From positions 1 through 14,757 of the forward strand of contig JALVUT010000106.1 of assembly GCA_027035445.1 (NCBI GenBank): a DNA stretch of 14,757 nt, written 5' to 3'. Source of the DNA: Thermococcus sp. (GTDB lineage: Archaea > Methanobacteriota_B > Thermococci > Thermococcales > Thermococcaceae). Each line of letters opens with the position of its first letter. Positions within the stretch are counted from its first letter, which is position 1. The translations under genes and the position numbers were made by a program. The notes beneath the pieces are model-generated. The model saw only the letters and a list, made by a program, of their open reading frames with translations, was not told the origin of the DNA and made no database searches. Shown here in pieces: positions 7,181 to 13,157 of the stretch.

Positions 7181-7347
7181 CCAAATATCTGCGGGCCGAA
7201 GGCATAGAGCAGAACTTCAGCAGCGATCAGGATAAGGGCCAAGGCTATAACACCCTTTGGACCCACTTTTATGGCCTTTGTGTCCTCATCGAAAAACCTC
7301 ATCAACCCGGCGCCGGTGGGTGGAAGTGTTGTCTTCTCCCTTGCCAT
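7177..7347 (-). CDS. secG: Preprotein translocase subunit SecG/Sec61-beta
   Basis: A short gene of 56 residues, beginning MAREKTTLPPTGAGLMRFFD. The cytosolic N-terminal half with PPTGAGLMRFFDEDTKAIKVGP is the hallmark of archaeal and eukaryotic Sec61-beta. It is followed by a single C-terminal membrane helix, VIALALILIAAEVLLYAFG (about 33-51). The protein is the tail-anchored accessory subunit of the SecYE translocon. The start has the SD GAGGTGAGAG just upstream and a TATA box at 7381-7391. Its stop overlaps the stop of the convergent PRC/coiled-coil gene by 3-4 bases. Identification is confident despite the small size. Confidence 0.92.
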   Translation of the reverse strand: MAREKTTLPPTGAGLMRFFDEDTKAIKVGPKGVIALALILIAAEVLLYAFGPQIFG

Positions 7348-7380
7348 TTTCTCTCACCTCTTAAAGGGACTAGACACTTC

Positions 7381-7391
7381 CATATAAAAAA
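7381..7391 (-). promoter_or_regulatory. TATA box of secG
   Basis: The minus strand reads CTTTTTTATATG, about 38 nt before the ATG. This leaves a leader of about 10-15 nt that contains the GGTGAG ribosome binding site. Confidence 0.5.
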
Positions 7392-7483
7392 GTTGTGATT
7401 GACATGCACACTGCTTTTTTAATATAATTTTTTGGACAATTATAGAAAATTATTTCTTGGTATATATTAAGATATCAAGATAA

Positions 7484-7497
7484 AAATCTTTATATAC
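7484..7497 (+). promoter_or_regulatory. TATA box before the structured segment
   Basis: AATCTTTATATAC (TATA core 7489-7497) lies in a very AT-rich stretch. Transcription would start near 7517-7522, exactly where base composition switches to GC-rich. It could serve a small RNA or a long leader of the 7639 gene. Confidence 0.45.
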
Positions 7498-7516
7498 TAT
7501 AAGCTCAAGATTCAGC

Positions 7517-7602
7517 ATAGCAGGTTCTGTGTGGGTGAACCCAAACAGGAGCACCCGGAAGTCAGCACCCTCTCACCCTGCGGTGCTCCCTCTGACACCA
7601 AT
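7517..7602 (+). ncRNA. Candidate structured RNA or long 5' leader
   Basis: An island richer in G+C than its very AT-rich flanks, with no plausible reading frame, begins about 25 nt after a TATA box. It contains GGTTC/GAACC arms (7523-7539) and an 8-bp perfect helix GGAGCACC (7548-7555) with GGTGCTCC (7582-7589). A mutually exclusive alternative pairs GTCAGCACC (7561-7569) with GGTG (7582-7585) and CTGAC (7592-7596). In AT-rich surroundings of hyperthermophiles, GC-rich islands often mark structured RNAs. I cannot match a known family: no convincing C/D boxes, and the ACA near 7595 is not enough for H/ACA. It may be a regulatory leader for the next gene. Confidence 0.35.
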
Positions 7603-7638
7603 GTATGAAACTTTATTAATATATTTGGAGGTGTTCGC

Positions 7639-7953
7639 ATGCCGATGTACCTCACCACCCACCGCTACCCCGAGAAAGAAAGCCTCACAGTAGTTAAGGA
7701 AGCGGCCGACTTCTTCAGACAGCTCCCCCTTAAAGGAGACATCGAGTTCGTTGCCTCGTACAACTTCAACGGTGGATGCTACATCATATGGCGGGCCCCA
7801 AGCAAAGAAGTCCTCGAAAAGTACCTGGAAACCACAGACACTCCAACCTTCCGGAAGAACATGGAGATTACCGAAGTAGTCCAGAGCTACCCGCCAACCG
7901 TCGAGTACACGATCAGGCTCTGGTACTGGATATACCGCCTCGGCGGTGGTTGA
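7639..7953 (+). CDS. Small conserved hypothetical protein, possible dimeric alpha/beta-barrel fold
   Basis: A 104-residue soluble protein. The pattern strand (MYLTTHRYP), helix (KESLTVVKEAADFFRQL), strand (GDIEFVASYNFNGGCYIIWR), helix (SKEVLEKYLE), strand (NMEITEVVQSYPP) resembles ferredoxin-like dimeric alpha/beta barrels such as DUF3303/DUF4242 proteins, where a Gly-Cys strand precedes a helix; this is a fold-level guess, not a family match. The C-terminus is aromatic (YTIRLWYWIYRL) and ends GGG. SD GGAGGTG lies 5 nt before the ATG. A second AT-rich TATA-like run at 7612-7623 is too close to supply this SD in a transcript, so the upstream TATA at 7489 may drive it, giving a leader of about 120 nt. 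Confidence 0.7.
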   Translation: MPMYLTTHRYPEKESLTVVKEAADFFRQLPLKGDIEFVASYNFNGGCYIIWRAPSKEVLEKYLETTDTPTFRKNMEITEVVQSYPPTVEYTIRLWYWIYRLGGG

Positions 7954-7978
7954 CTCCTTCATTTTACTTTTATGAGGA

Positions 7979-8026
7979 AACTTTTTAAGGGGTGAGCCAC
8001 AGCGCTCACTGGATAAGGGATTATCC
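7979..8026 (+). promoter_or_regulatory. rps6e promoter with two tandem palindromes
   Basis: GAAACTTTTTAAGG holds the TATA box (about 7981-7988). GTGAGC (7992-7997) and GCTCAC (8004-8009) form a dyad between the TATA box and the predicted start near 8010. Directly after it, GGATAA (8011-8016) and TTATCC (8021-8026) flank GGGA, which as RNA is a 6-bp hairpin with a GNRA-type loop at the 5' end of the message. The first could be an operator; the second could stabilise or regulate the S6e mRNA. Confidence 0.5.
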
Positions 8027-8063
8027 CAATGAATCCCGCTAATGACAGAGGAGGTGGGAGGAA

Positions 8064-8441
8064 ATGGCTACATTTAAGCTCGTTATATCCAACCCAAAGA
8101 ACGGCATGGCCAGACAGATTGAGATAAGCGGTGCCGCCGCCGAGAGACTGCTTGGAAGGCGCATTGGCGACGAGGTTCCAGCGGGCGAGCTCGGGCTTAA
8201 CCTCAGTGAGGTGTTTGGCGAGGAGATTCCGGGTGACGCAAAGCTCAGGATAACCGGAGGAACCGACAGGGATGGCTTCGCCATGAGACCAGACGTTCAC
8301 GGCCCGAGGAGGGTCAAGATACTCGTCTCCCGCGGCCCGGGCTTCAGGCCCAAGGAGCGCGGTGAGAGGAGGAAGAAGACCGTCAGGGGCAACACCATCA
8401 GCCCCGAGATCGTGCAGATCAACATGAAGCTCGTCTTCTGA
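8064..8441 (+). CDS. rps6e: 30S ribosomal protein S6e
   Basis: Small-subunit ribosomal protein of the archaeal/eukaryotic S6e family, 125 residues, the normal archaeal length without the eukaryotic C-terminal extension. Recognisable blocks: [70 protein letters not shown] and [20 protein letters not shown]. The ATG follows GAGGAGGTGG plus GGAGG, a doubled SD region. In other archaea S6e is directly upstream of aIF2-gamma; here about 2.1 kb separates them. A pyrimidine-rich tract after the stop (8443-8470) probably ends the transcript. Confidence 0.95.
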   Translation: MATFKLVISNPKNGMARQIEISGAAAERLLGRRIGDEVPAGELGLNLSEVFGEEIPGDAKLRITGGTDRDGFAMRPDVHGPRRVKILVSRGPGFRPKERGERRKKTVRGNTISPEIVQINMKLVF

Positions 8442-8651
8442 GCTTCTTTCCCTTTGCTTCTGTTTCTGTAGCCGTTTAAATTCTCCGGTTGCATTACCAT
8501 ACAACTCTTTTACTCTGGCTTCTTTTGACTCGGTCTAAAAGGAAAACGCAACTCCAAATGAATTTATACTCAAAAAAGGAAGAATTTTTACTAATAATAA
8601 AAGGAAAAGTTGGTTATGATATAATGCAAAAACCTTAAAGAGGTGAACCTC
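8442..8651. other. AT-rich intergenic stretch, left edge of the accessory island
   Basis: It starts with a T/C-rich terminator-like tract after rps6e, then becomes strongly A+T-rich from about 8550 to 8635. TATA-like candidates are TTTATACT (about 8563-8570), TAATAATAAAAGG (about 8590-8602) and GATATAATG (about 8617-8625); I cannot decide which drives the 8652 gene. No RNA gene or repeat was recognised. Confidence 0.5.
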
Positions 8652-9221
8652 GTGAAGTGGAAGCCGTTGTTCGCAGTCCTATTGGGACTGCTAATGGTTG
8701 GAGTTACAGCCGGAAGTGCATCAGCAATGTCAAGTCCCGCCCAAAATCCCCACGCAAAGGTAGTTTTCATGAAGGACTTCCAGGCCAAGCTCCTTGTGGA
8801 CACACCAACTCGGCAGGTCTTCACTTTTGGTGACCTATTAATCGACTACAAAACCAACGGCAGAGAAGCGAAGATAATCATCAAGAACACAACCACCAGC
8901 GAGATAATCGACGTTGTTCACATCACATCCACCAGGATTGGCGATTCATACCTACTGACTGTCAAAGATGCTTCTGGAGTCGCTTACTCCACAAGAACTC
9001 CAATAAACATGGTAGCTCCTGGATTGAGAACAAAACAGTTAATATCAAAGCCAGGGACTACCAAGGAGTCAAGTAACATTATGGCCTCAACCACACAGCA
9101 ACACTACTGGTGGGATGGGGTGTACTTTGTCAAGGGCTACATGATAAAGTACCCTCACCCGGATTACAAGCACTACGGAATTGAACCCTGGGACACAGTG
9201 AAGATAAAAGGCAATCGCTGA
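8652..9221 (+). CDS. Exported protein of unknown function, probably N-terminal part of a frameshifted gene
   Basis: It has 189 residues from GTG 8652. A Sec signal peptide is obvious: KWKP, a hydrophobic core (LFAVLLGLLMVGVTAG), then SASA before Met26. The mature part is Ser/Thr- and beta-rich (VFTFGDLLIDYKTNG, AKIIIKNTTTSEIIDVVHIT, SYLLTVKDASGVAYSTRTP) and ends in an aromatic stretch (HYWWDGVYFVKGYMIKYPHP). No catalytic motif is visible. GTG 8643 lies within the SD AGAGGTGA; GTG 8652 is spaced 5 nt. The frame that begins downstream at 9245 is open from 9185, inside this gene, and one base missing near 9206-9212 would fuse the two. The layout recalls secreted archaeal bacteriocin-like proteins, an inference only. 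Composition is more AT-rich than the flanking core genes. Confidence 0.7.
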   Translation: MKWKPLFAVLLGLLMVGVTAGSASAMSSPAQNPHAKVVFMKDFQAKLLVDTPTRQVFTFGDLLIDYKTNGREAKIIIKNTTTSEIIDVVHITSTRIGDSYLLTVKDASGVAYSTRTPINMVAPGLRTKQLISKPGTTKESSNIMASTTQQHYWWDGVYFVKGYMIKYPHPDYKHYGIEPWDTVKIKGNR

Positions 9222-9244
9222 CTCACTTACACTTTTCACAACGC

Positions 9245-9544
9245 ATGTCAGAAATATTGCTAGGTCTGGGTCCGACTGCAGTTGGCGCATATATTGGGTT
9301 TTATGCTGGGAGTGCTCCGGGCGCTGTAATAGCAGCCATAGCAGGATTCATTGCAGGAGTGGTCCTTAGCTCCTCATTTGTTGATGAGTACAGTTGCCTC
9401 TGGGTGTGGGTGGCTTGGAAGAATGAATGGCACTGGCAGTGGACACCACCCCTGCCACCCATGTACGTCTACGGACCCGTTCTGAAGTACCTCAGGATTG
9501 GCCCCAGCACCCTTAAAAACGATTATCACATCCCAAACCCATGA
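9245..9544 (+). CDS. Glycine-zipper, tryptophan-rich protein; probably C-terminal half of the 8652 gene
   Basis: It has 99 residues from ATG 9245, which has neither SD nor TATA upstream. Residues about 12-44 are a glycine/alanine zipper suited to membrane insertion (GAYIGFYAGSAPGAVIAAIA, then GFIAGVVL). They are followed by a tail with six Trp in 14 residues (WVWVAWKNEWHWQW) and a Pro-rich end (TPPLPPMYVYGP). The frame is open upstream to 9185 and reads LTHLHFSQR before the Met, so the Met is probably internal. A one-base deletion in the upstream AAAAGGC tract would explain the split of an original protein of about 297 residues. A membrane-active helix plus aromatic tail on an exported protein suggests a pore-forming toxin or bacteriocin, but no family was recognised. 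Confidence 0.55.
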   Translation: MSEILLGLGPTAVGAYIGFYAGSAPGAVIAAIAGFIAGVVLSSSFVDEYSCLWVWVAWKNEWHWQWTPPLPPMYVYGPVLKYLRIGPSTLKNDYHIPNP

Positions 9545-9553
9545 GGTGAGACT

Positions 9554-9874
9554 ATGAAACGTTGGAGCCTTGTACTTCCCACTCTTTACTTTTTCCTCCT
9601 TTTCCTGCTGGCACTGCTTAATATACCAAGGAGAGTTAGCCGGCCATTAACATGGATTCAGGTCGGCGGGATTGTATTTATGGTTGTACTGGGTGGATAC
9701 ATTGAGGGAATTGTTCCAAAGAGAGACATCACCGCAATAGGTCTCTTCACGATCCTCTGGCTTGGTCTAGCTTTTATTGTCAATATAAAAAGAGAATACT
9801 TTGCTCTCCTTGGCCTCATTATAGAGTTCATCTTGGCGTTCATCTTAAATCACACAGGTGGAAGGATATCATAA
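9554..9874 (+). CDS. Small four-helix membrane protein
   Basis: It has 106 residues with four predicted membrane helices: about 7-24 (LVLPTLYFFLLFLLALLN), 34-53 (TWIQVGGIVFMVVLGGYIEG), 60-77 (AIGLFTILWLGLAFIVNI) and 82-101 (YFALLGLIIEFILAFILN). Basic loops (PRRVSR, KR, KRE) give a plausible topology. No family was recognised and no catalytic residues are evident. SD GAGGTGA lies 5 nt before the ATG, 9 nt after the stop of the preceding frame, so it is probably cotranscribed with the exported protein. By position it could be an immunity or export partner; this is speculation from context. A T6 tract follows the stop. Confidence 0.65.
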   Translation: MKRWSLVLPTLYFFLLFLLALLNIPRRVSRPLTWIQVGGIVFMVVLGGYIEGIVPKRDITAIGLFTILWLGLAFIVNIKREYFALLGLIIEFILAFILNHTGGRIS

Positions 9875-9889
9875 GGAGGAGTTGCCTAG

Positions 9890-9895
9890 TTTTTT
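9890..9895 (+). terminator. T-tract after the small membrane protein
   Basis: Six consecutive T lie 15 nt after the stop codon at 9874, possibly a transcription end. If real, it separates the broken membrane gene downstream from the genes before it. Confidence 0.3.
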
Positions 9896-9910
9896 CGCCA
9901 TCTTCCCTTA

Positions 9911-10416
9911 TTGCCAACTGCCCCCAAAGCACAGAGATCGGCACAAAGTACATTGCAACTACTCAATCAAATGCTGAAGCAGGATGTGACCAGAATTAGG
10001 GACCCGAGGATACTGATGACAGTCTTCCTCTCCCTAATTATTTCCTCCTTCACCCTTGGCTGGACAATAGCTTTAAGGGAGAGGAAAAAGGAAGGAACTT
10101 CCATGTTAGCTGGTATTTTAACGAACTCCTACATGGACATTCTAATTTCCGCTGCGGTGTTCCTATATCCCAGGTACTTCCTCGGAAAGTTACTAGGACG
10201 AGAAAACCTTGAAAGCATAGGAATACCACCCTCATTGGCTCATTCGTATCGTTCTTACTACTCACCACACCATTAGACAGCATTTTAACGCCGTGGGAAG
10301 TCTTTCCCGAGGGGATATGCCAAAGGGCACCTTACATGCCTGAAGGATACCTCCTGGCGATGGCGTTTATGGTGAGTGCGTCGGCGCTCTTTATTGCAGG
10401 CTGGGTCTTTGGGTGA
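9911..10416 (+). pseudogene. Frameshifted four-helix membrane protein remnant
   Basis: Two frames together look like one membrane protein of about 168 residues. Frame one (from about 9911) has helix 1 ILMTVFLSLIISSFTLGWTI, a basic loop RERKKEG and helix 2 MDILISAAVFLYPRYFLG, then loses sense in SYRSYYSPHH before a TAG at 10276. The frame one base back continues from about 10225 with helix 3 IGSFVSFLLLTTP, a loop PWEVFPEGICQRAPYMPEG and helix 4 YLLAMAFMVSASALFIAGWV, stopping at 10414-10416. The break lies between about 10213 and 10240. No ATG with an SD exists at the 5' end: the only nearby start is a TTG with no SD, and GGAGGAG at 9875-9881 faces no usable codon. I infer a degenerate gene; a family could not be named. 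Confidence 0.6.
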
Positions 10417-10532
10417 CAGACACAAGACAAGCACTCGAAGAGACCCAGGGACTAAATCACAGTAATTCAGAGAGAAAACCTCAAGGGATTACTTCATCCA
10501 ACATGCGGTAACACCAGCACAGGAGCAGTGAA
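10417..10532. other. Non-coding remnant between the broken gene and the aIF2-gamma promoter
   Basis: No convincing frame, RNA or repeat is seen. Base composition moves back toward that of the core genes. It may be the right edge of the island, but I found no flanking direct repeat or integration site. Confidence 0.35.
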
Positions 10533-10547
10533 GAAACCTTAATAAGC
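10533..10547 (+). promoter_or_regulatory. BRE/TATA promoter of the aIF2-gamma gene
   Basis: GAAACCTTAATAAGC, with TATA core CTTAATAAG (10538-10546), lies about 40 nt before ATG 10582. This predicts a leader of about 12-18 nt that includes the GGGGTGAG ribosome binding site. The gene therefore has its own promoter despite being separated from rps6e. Confidence 0.55.
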
Positions 10548-10581
10548 GCCCATCGTTTCTACCACTTAGGGGTGAGAGAAG

Positions 10582-11814
10582 ATGGCAAAGAAGAAGGAGT
10601 TTAAACAGGCTGAAGTTAACATAGGGATGGTCGGTCACGTTGATCACGGTAAAACCACGCTCACAAGGGCCCTCACGGGAATATGGACTGACACACACAG
10701 CGAAGAGATGAGAAGGGGCATCACAATAAAGATCGGGTTCGCCGATGCCGAGATAAGGAAGTGCCCGAACTGCGGCAGGTACTCCAGTTCCCCGGTCTGT
10801 CCCTACTGCGGGCATGAAACCAAGTTTGAAAGGCGCGTTTCTTTCATAGACGCCCCCGGCCACGAGGCCCTGATGACCACGATGCTCGCCGGTGCCTCCC
10901 TCATGGACGGCGCGGTTCTAGTCATAGCTGCCAACGAGGGGGTAATGCCCCAGACGAGGGAACACCTCATGGCACTCCAGATAGTCGGGAACAGACATGT
11001 TGTCATCGCACTCAATAAAATCGAGCTCGTGGACAGGGGGACCCTCCTTAAAAGGTACGGGGAAGTAAAAGAGTTCATAAGCGGGACAGTGGCCGAAAAC
11101 GCACCTATAATCCCCATCTCAGCACTTCACGGTGCAAACGTCGATGTCCTCCTCGCAGCCATAGAGAAGTTTATACCCACACCAAAACGCGACCTTCGGA
11201 AAGCCCCGAAGATGCTGATTCTGAGAAGCTTTGACGTTAACAAACCTGGAACCCCTCCAGAAAAGCTCGTCGGTGGGGTTATAGGCGGATCAATCGTGCA
11301 GGGAAAGCTCAAGATCGGGGACGAGATCGAGATAAGACCCGGTGTTCCCTACGAAGATCACGGAAGGATAAAGTACGAGCCCATAACCACCGAAGTAGTC
11401 TCCCTCCAAGCGGGTGGAAGGTTCGTTGACACGGCCCATCCCGGTGGGTTGGTCGGAGTTGGGACAACACTCGATCCCTTTCTCACCAAGGGCGACCTCA
11501 TGGCCGGGAACGTCGTTGGAAGGCCAGGGAAGCTACCACCTATCAGGGAAGAGCTGAGGATAGAGGTGCACCTCCTCGAGAGGGTCGTTGGGACGGAGAA
11601 GGAACTGCGGGTCGAACCCATCAAGAAACGCGAGGTTCTCCTGCTCAACGTGGGTACCGCGAGAACTATGGGGCTCGTCACAGGGCTTGGAAAGGACGAG
11701 ATCGAGATGAAACTTCAGATTCCAATCTGTGCCGAGAACGGTGATAGACTAGCTATAAGCAGACAGGTCGGCTCGAGATGGCGCCTCATTGGTTATGGCT
11801 TCATCGGAGGCTGA
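10582..11814 (+). CDS. eif2g: Translation initiation factor aIF2 subunit gamma
   Basis: A 410-residue GTPase core of the aIF2 heterotrimer that delivers Met-tRNAi to the small ribosomal subunit. Motifs: G1 G18-HVDHGKTT-26; switch I with RRGITIKIG (44-52); the zinc knuckle unique to e/aIF2-gamma with Cys61, Cys64, Cys73 and Cys76 (CPNCG...CPYCG); G3 D90-APGHE-95; G4 N145-KIE-148; G5-like PISALHGAN. Two beta-barrel domains follow (about 200-410), including RSFDVNKPG and GGVIGGSIVQGKLKIGDEIE and ending WRLIGYGFIGG. Start ATG with SD GGGGTGAG. Length and motifs are normal. A PIN-domain gene follows 20 nt downstream, a common archaeal arrangement. Confidence 0.97.
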   Translation: MAKKKEFKQAEVNIGMVGHVDHGKTTLTRALTGIWTDTHSEEMRRGITIKIGFADAEIRKCPNCGRYSSSPVCPYCGHETKFERRVSFIDAPGHEALMTTMLAGASLMDGAVLVIAANEGVMPQTREHLMALQIVGNRHVVIALNKIELVDRGTLLKRYGEVKEFISGTVAENAPIIPISALHGANVDVLLAAIEKFIPTPKRDLRKAPKMLILRSFDVNKPGTPPEKLVGGVIGGSIVQGKLKIGDEIEIRPGVPYEDHGRIKYEPITTEVVSLQAGGRFVDTAHPGGLVGVGTTLDPFLTKGDLMAGNVVGRPGKLPPIREELRIEVHLLERVVGTEKELRVEPIKKREVLLLNVGTARTMGLVTGLGKDEIEMKLQIPICAENGDRLAISRQVGSRWRLIGYGFIGG

Positions 11815-11834
11815 CCTCTTTTTTGGTGATTTTT

Positions 11835-12254
11835 ATGACCCTTAAAAAGCGTGAGTGGCTCGTTCTGCCGGACACAAACTTCCTGCTCATTCCCGGGCAG
11901 TTTGGAGTGGATATACTAGGAGAGCTGACCAGGGTTCTGGATGTCAGGTTCCGCGTTGTCATACCAAACGTCGTCCTCAAAGAGCTGGACACCATAGAGA
12001 GGAAATCACGTGGAAGGGACCTCATGGCGATAAAGATGGCCAGAAAGCTTGCGGATAGGTTTGAAAAGGTTAGGATAGGCGAGTTCGGGATAAGACCCAT
12101 AGACGACCAGATTCTCGAATTTGCAGTGAGCAACGAGCATGTTATTGTCTGCACAAACGACAGGGAGCTCAAAAAAAGGCTCCGTGCTGTGGGGGTTCCC
12201 GTAGTCTACCTGCGCTCAAAGAAGATACTGGCGCTTGACGGCATGCTGGGCTAA
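11835..12254 (+). CDS. PIN-domain ribonuclease, FCF1-like
   Basis: A 139-residue single PIN domain. The acidic residues of the metal-dependent RNase site are visible: Asp13 (LPDTNFLL), Glu50 (VVLKELDTIE), Asp91 (IDDQILEFAV) and Asp109 (CTNDRELKKRL). The gene sits directly behind aIF2-gamma, a position held in many archaea by PIN proteins related to eukaryotic Fcf1/Utp24, an 18S rRNA processing nuclease. A role in rRNA maturation is therefore likelier than a VapC toxin, and no antitoxin gene lies beside it. ATG 11835 follows GGTGA (11825-11829) by 5 nt; an upstream in-frame TTG or ATG inside the aIF2-gamma gene lacks an SD. Confidence 0.82.
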   Translation: MTLKKREWLVLPDTNFLLIPGQFGVDILGELTRVLDVRFRVVIPNVVLKELDTIERKSRGRDLMAIKMARKLADRFEKVRIGEFGIRPIDDQILEFAVSNEHVIVCTNDRELKKRLRAVGVPVVYLRSKKILALDGMLG

Positions 12255-12310
12255 AGCACAACCTTCCGACACTAGGGAATGCCATAACGAAACCTCTCAA
12301 AACCTGTTCA

Positions 12311-12323
12311 CAAGCCTTAAAAC
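12311..12323 (+). promoter_or_regulatory. TATA box of the HD-domain gene
   Basis: AAGCCTTAAAAC, with the core around 12316-12323, lies about 35 nt before ATG 12355. The AGGTGG ribosome binding site lies between the predicted start of transcription and the ATG. Confidence 0.45.
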
Positions 12324-12354
12324 TCCTTTCCGTCCACTAAAATAGGTGGAAAGT

Positions 12355-13125
12355 ATGTACATAGAGGAGGGGCTTCTAAAGGAGATCCGGGAGTTGATGG
12401 ACGATGAGGGACTCTACAACATGTACAAGCGAGCATTCGAAGAACACAGAAAGTATTTCGAGACCACAAACTACATCGTTCTGAACGTTTATCAGTTCAA
12501 TGATCACGGACCGGTTCACGTCCTTTTAACGACCAGGCGGGCACTTGAGCTCCTGCGGTTAGTGAACGAAGCGGGTATAAAAACAACAGCAGAGAAGCTT
12601 GGAAAGCCCACACGGTGGAGCAAGTTCATCGTGGCCTTCAGCGCTCTGTTCCATGACCTGGGGAACATGGTCCACAGGATAAATCACTACCAGTTCAGCG
12701 TTCTGCTCGCCGAACCGATAATCGAGAGGCTGGCGAGAGAATTCGATGCGGAAGATCCGCTCCTTCTGAAGGCCCTGACCCTTAACTCGATATACACACA
12801 CGATGAGCACGTGCCGTGCACGACTATCGAGGGAAGTCTCGTAACGATAGCGGACGGATGTGACATGGAGGCCGGAAGGAGCAGACTGGTGCACAAAAAG
12901 GACAAGGTAGACATCCACGCCGTCTCGGCCCTGGCCATCGAGCGCGTTGAGATAAGGGAGGGTGACGGGGAGGAGCCGATAATGATCGAGATCTGGATGA
13001 AGCACCCCGCCGGGGTCTTCCAGGTGGACGAGATCCTCACGAAGAAAGTCAAAAGCTCCCTCCTGAGCGGCAGGGTAAAACTGAGGATACACACTATGGG
13101 AGAGATCCTAGAGAAAACCGTCTGA
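12355..13125 (+). CDS. HD-domain phosphohydrolase
   Basis: A 256-residue metal-dependent HD-superfamily protein. The first metal-site His is in NDHGPVHV (about 49-56, H51 or H55); the HD pair is H100-D101 in ALFHDLGNMVHR, followed by H107. Further His/Asp appear in SIYTHDEHVPC and the distal Asp in IADGCDMEAGR. All positions needed for catalysis appear present. A C-terminal segment (VDIHAVSALAIERVEIREGD, then MIEIWMKHPAGVFQVDEI) forms a beta-rich extension resembling an effector domain. Substrates of this subfamily are uncertain; (p)ppGpp, cyclic nucleotides or other phosphoesters are possible. GTG 12346 lies in the AGGTGG SD, so ATG 12355 is chosen. The DUF434 gene follows 32 nt downstream. 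Confidence 0.83.
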   Translation: MYIEEGLLKEIRELMDDEGLYNMYKRAFEEHRKYFETTNYIVLNVYQFNDHGPVHVLLTTRRALELLRLVNEAGIKTTAEKLGKPTRWSKFIVAFSALFHDLGNMVHRINHYQFSVLLAEPIIERLAREFDAEDPLLLKALTLNSIYTHDEHVPCTTIEGSLVTIADGCDMEAGRSRLVHKKDKVDIHAVSALAIERVEIREGDGEEPIMIEIWMKHPAGVFQVDEILTKKVKSSLLSGRVKLRIHTMGEILEKTV

Positions 13126-13157
13126 GTTGCCACCGAACTTCCATCTGAGGGATCAGC

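Noticed and set aside
7548..7589. CRISPR or simple terminator reading of the GGAGCACC/GGTGCTCC palindrome
   Set aside because: Only one copy exists, so there is no array. No T-run follows, so it is not a typical terminator.
7517..7602. Box C/D or H/ACA guide RNA
   Set aside because: A CTGA at 7592 and ACA at 7595 exist, but there is no good box C, no K-turn and no proper lower stem; it is kept only as an unclassified candidate.
7959..8504. Minus-strand open frame of 181 codons across rps6e
   Set aside because: S6e on the plus strand is unmistakable, and the antisense protein is low-complexity without initiation signals.
8442..10581. Insertion sequence or tRNA-integrated element
   Set aside because: I saw no transposase, integrase, tRNA gene, terminal inverted repeats or flanking direct repeats in the island.
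11835..12254. VapC-type toxin of a toxin-antitoxin pair
   Set aside because: No small antitoxin frame adjoins it, and its position behind aIF2-gamma fits the FCF1-like housekeeping PIN proteins better.
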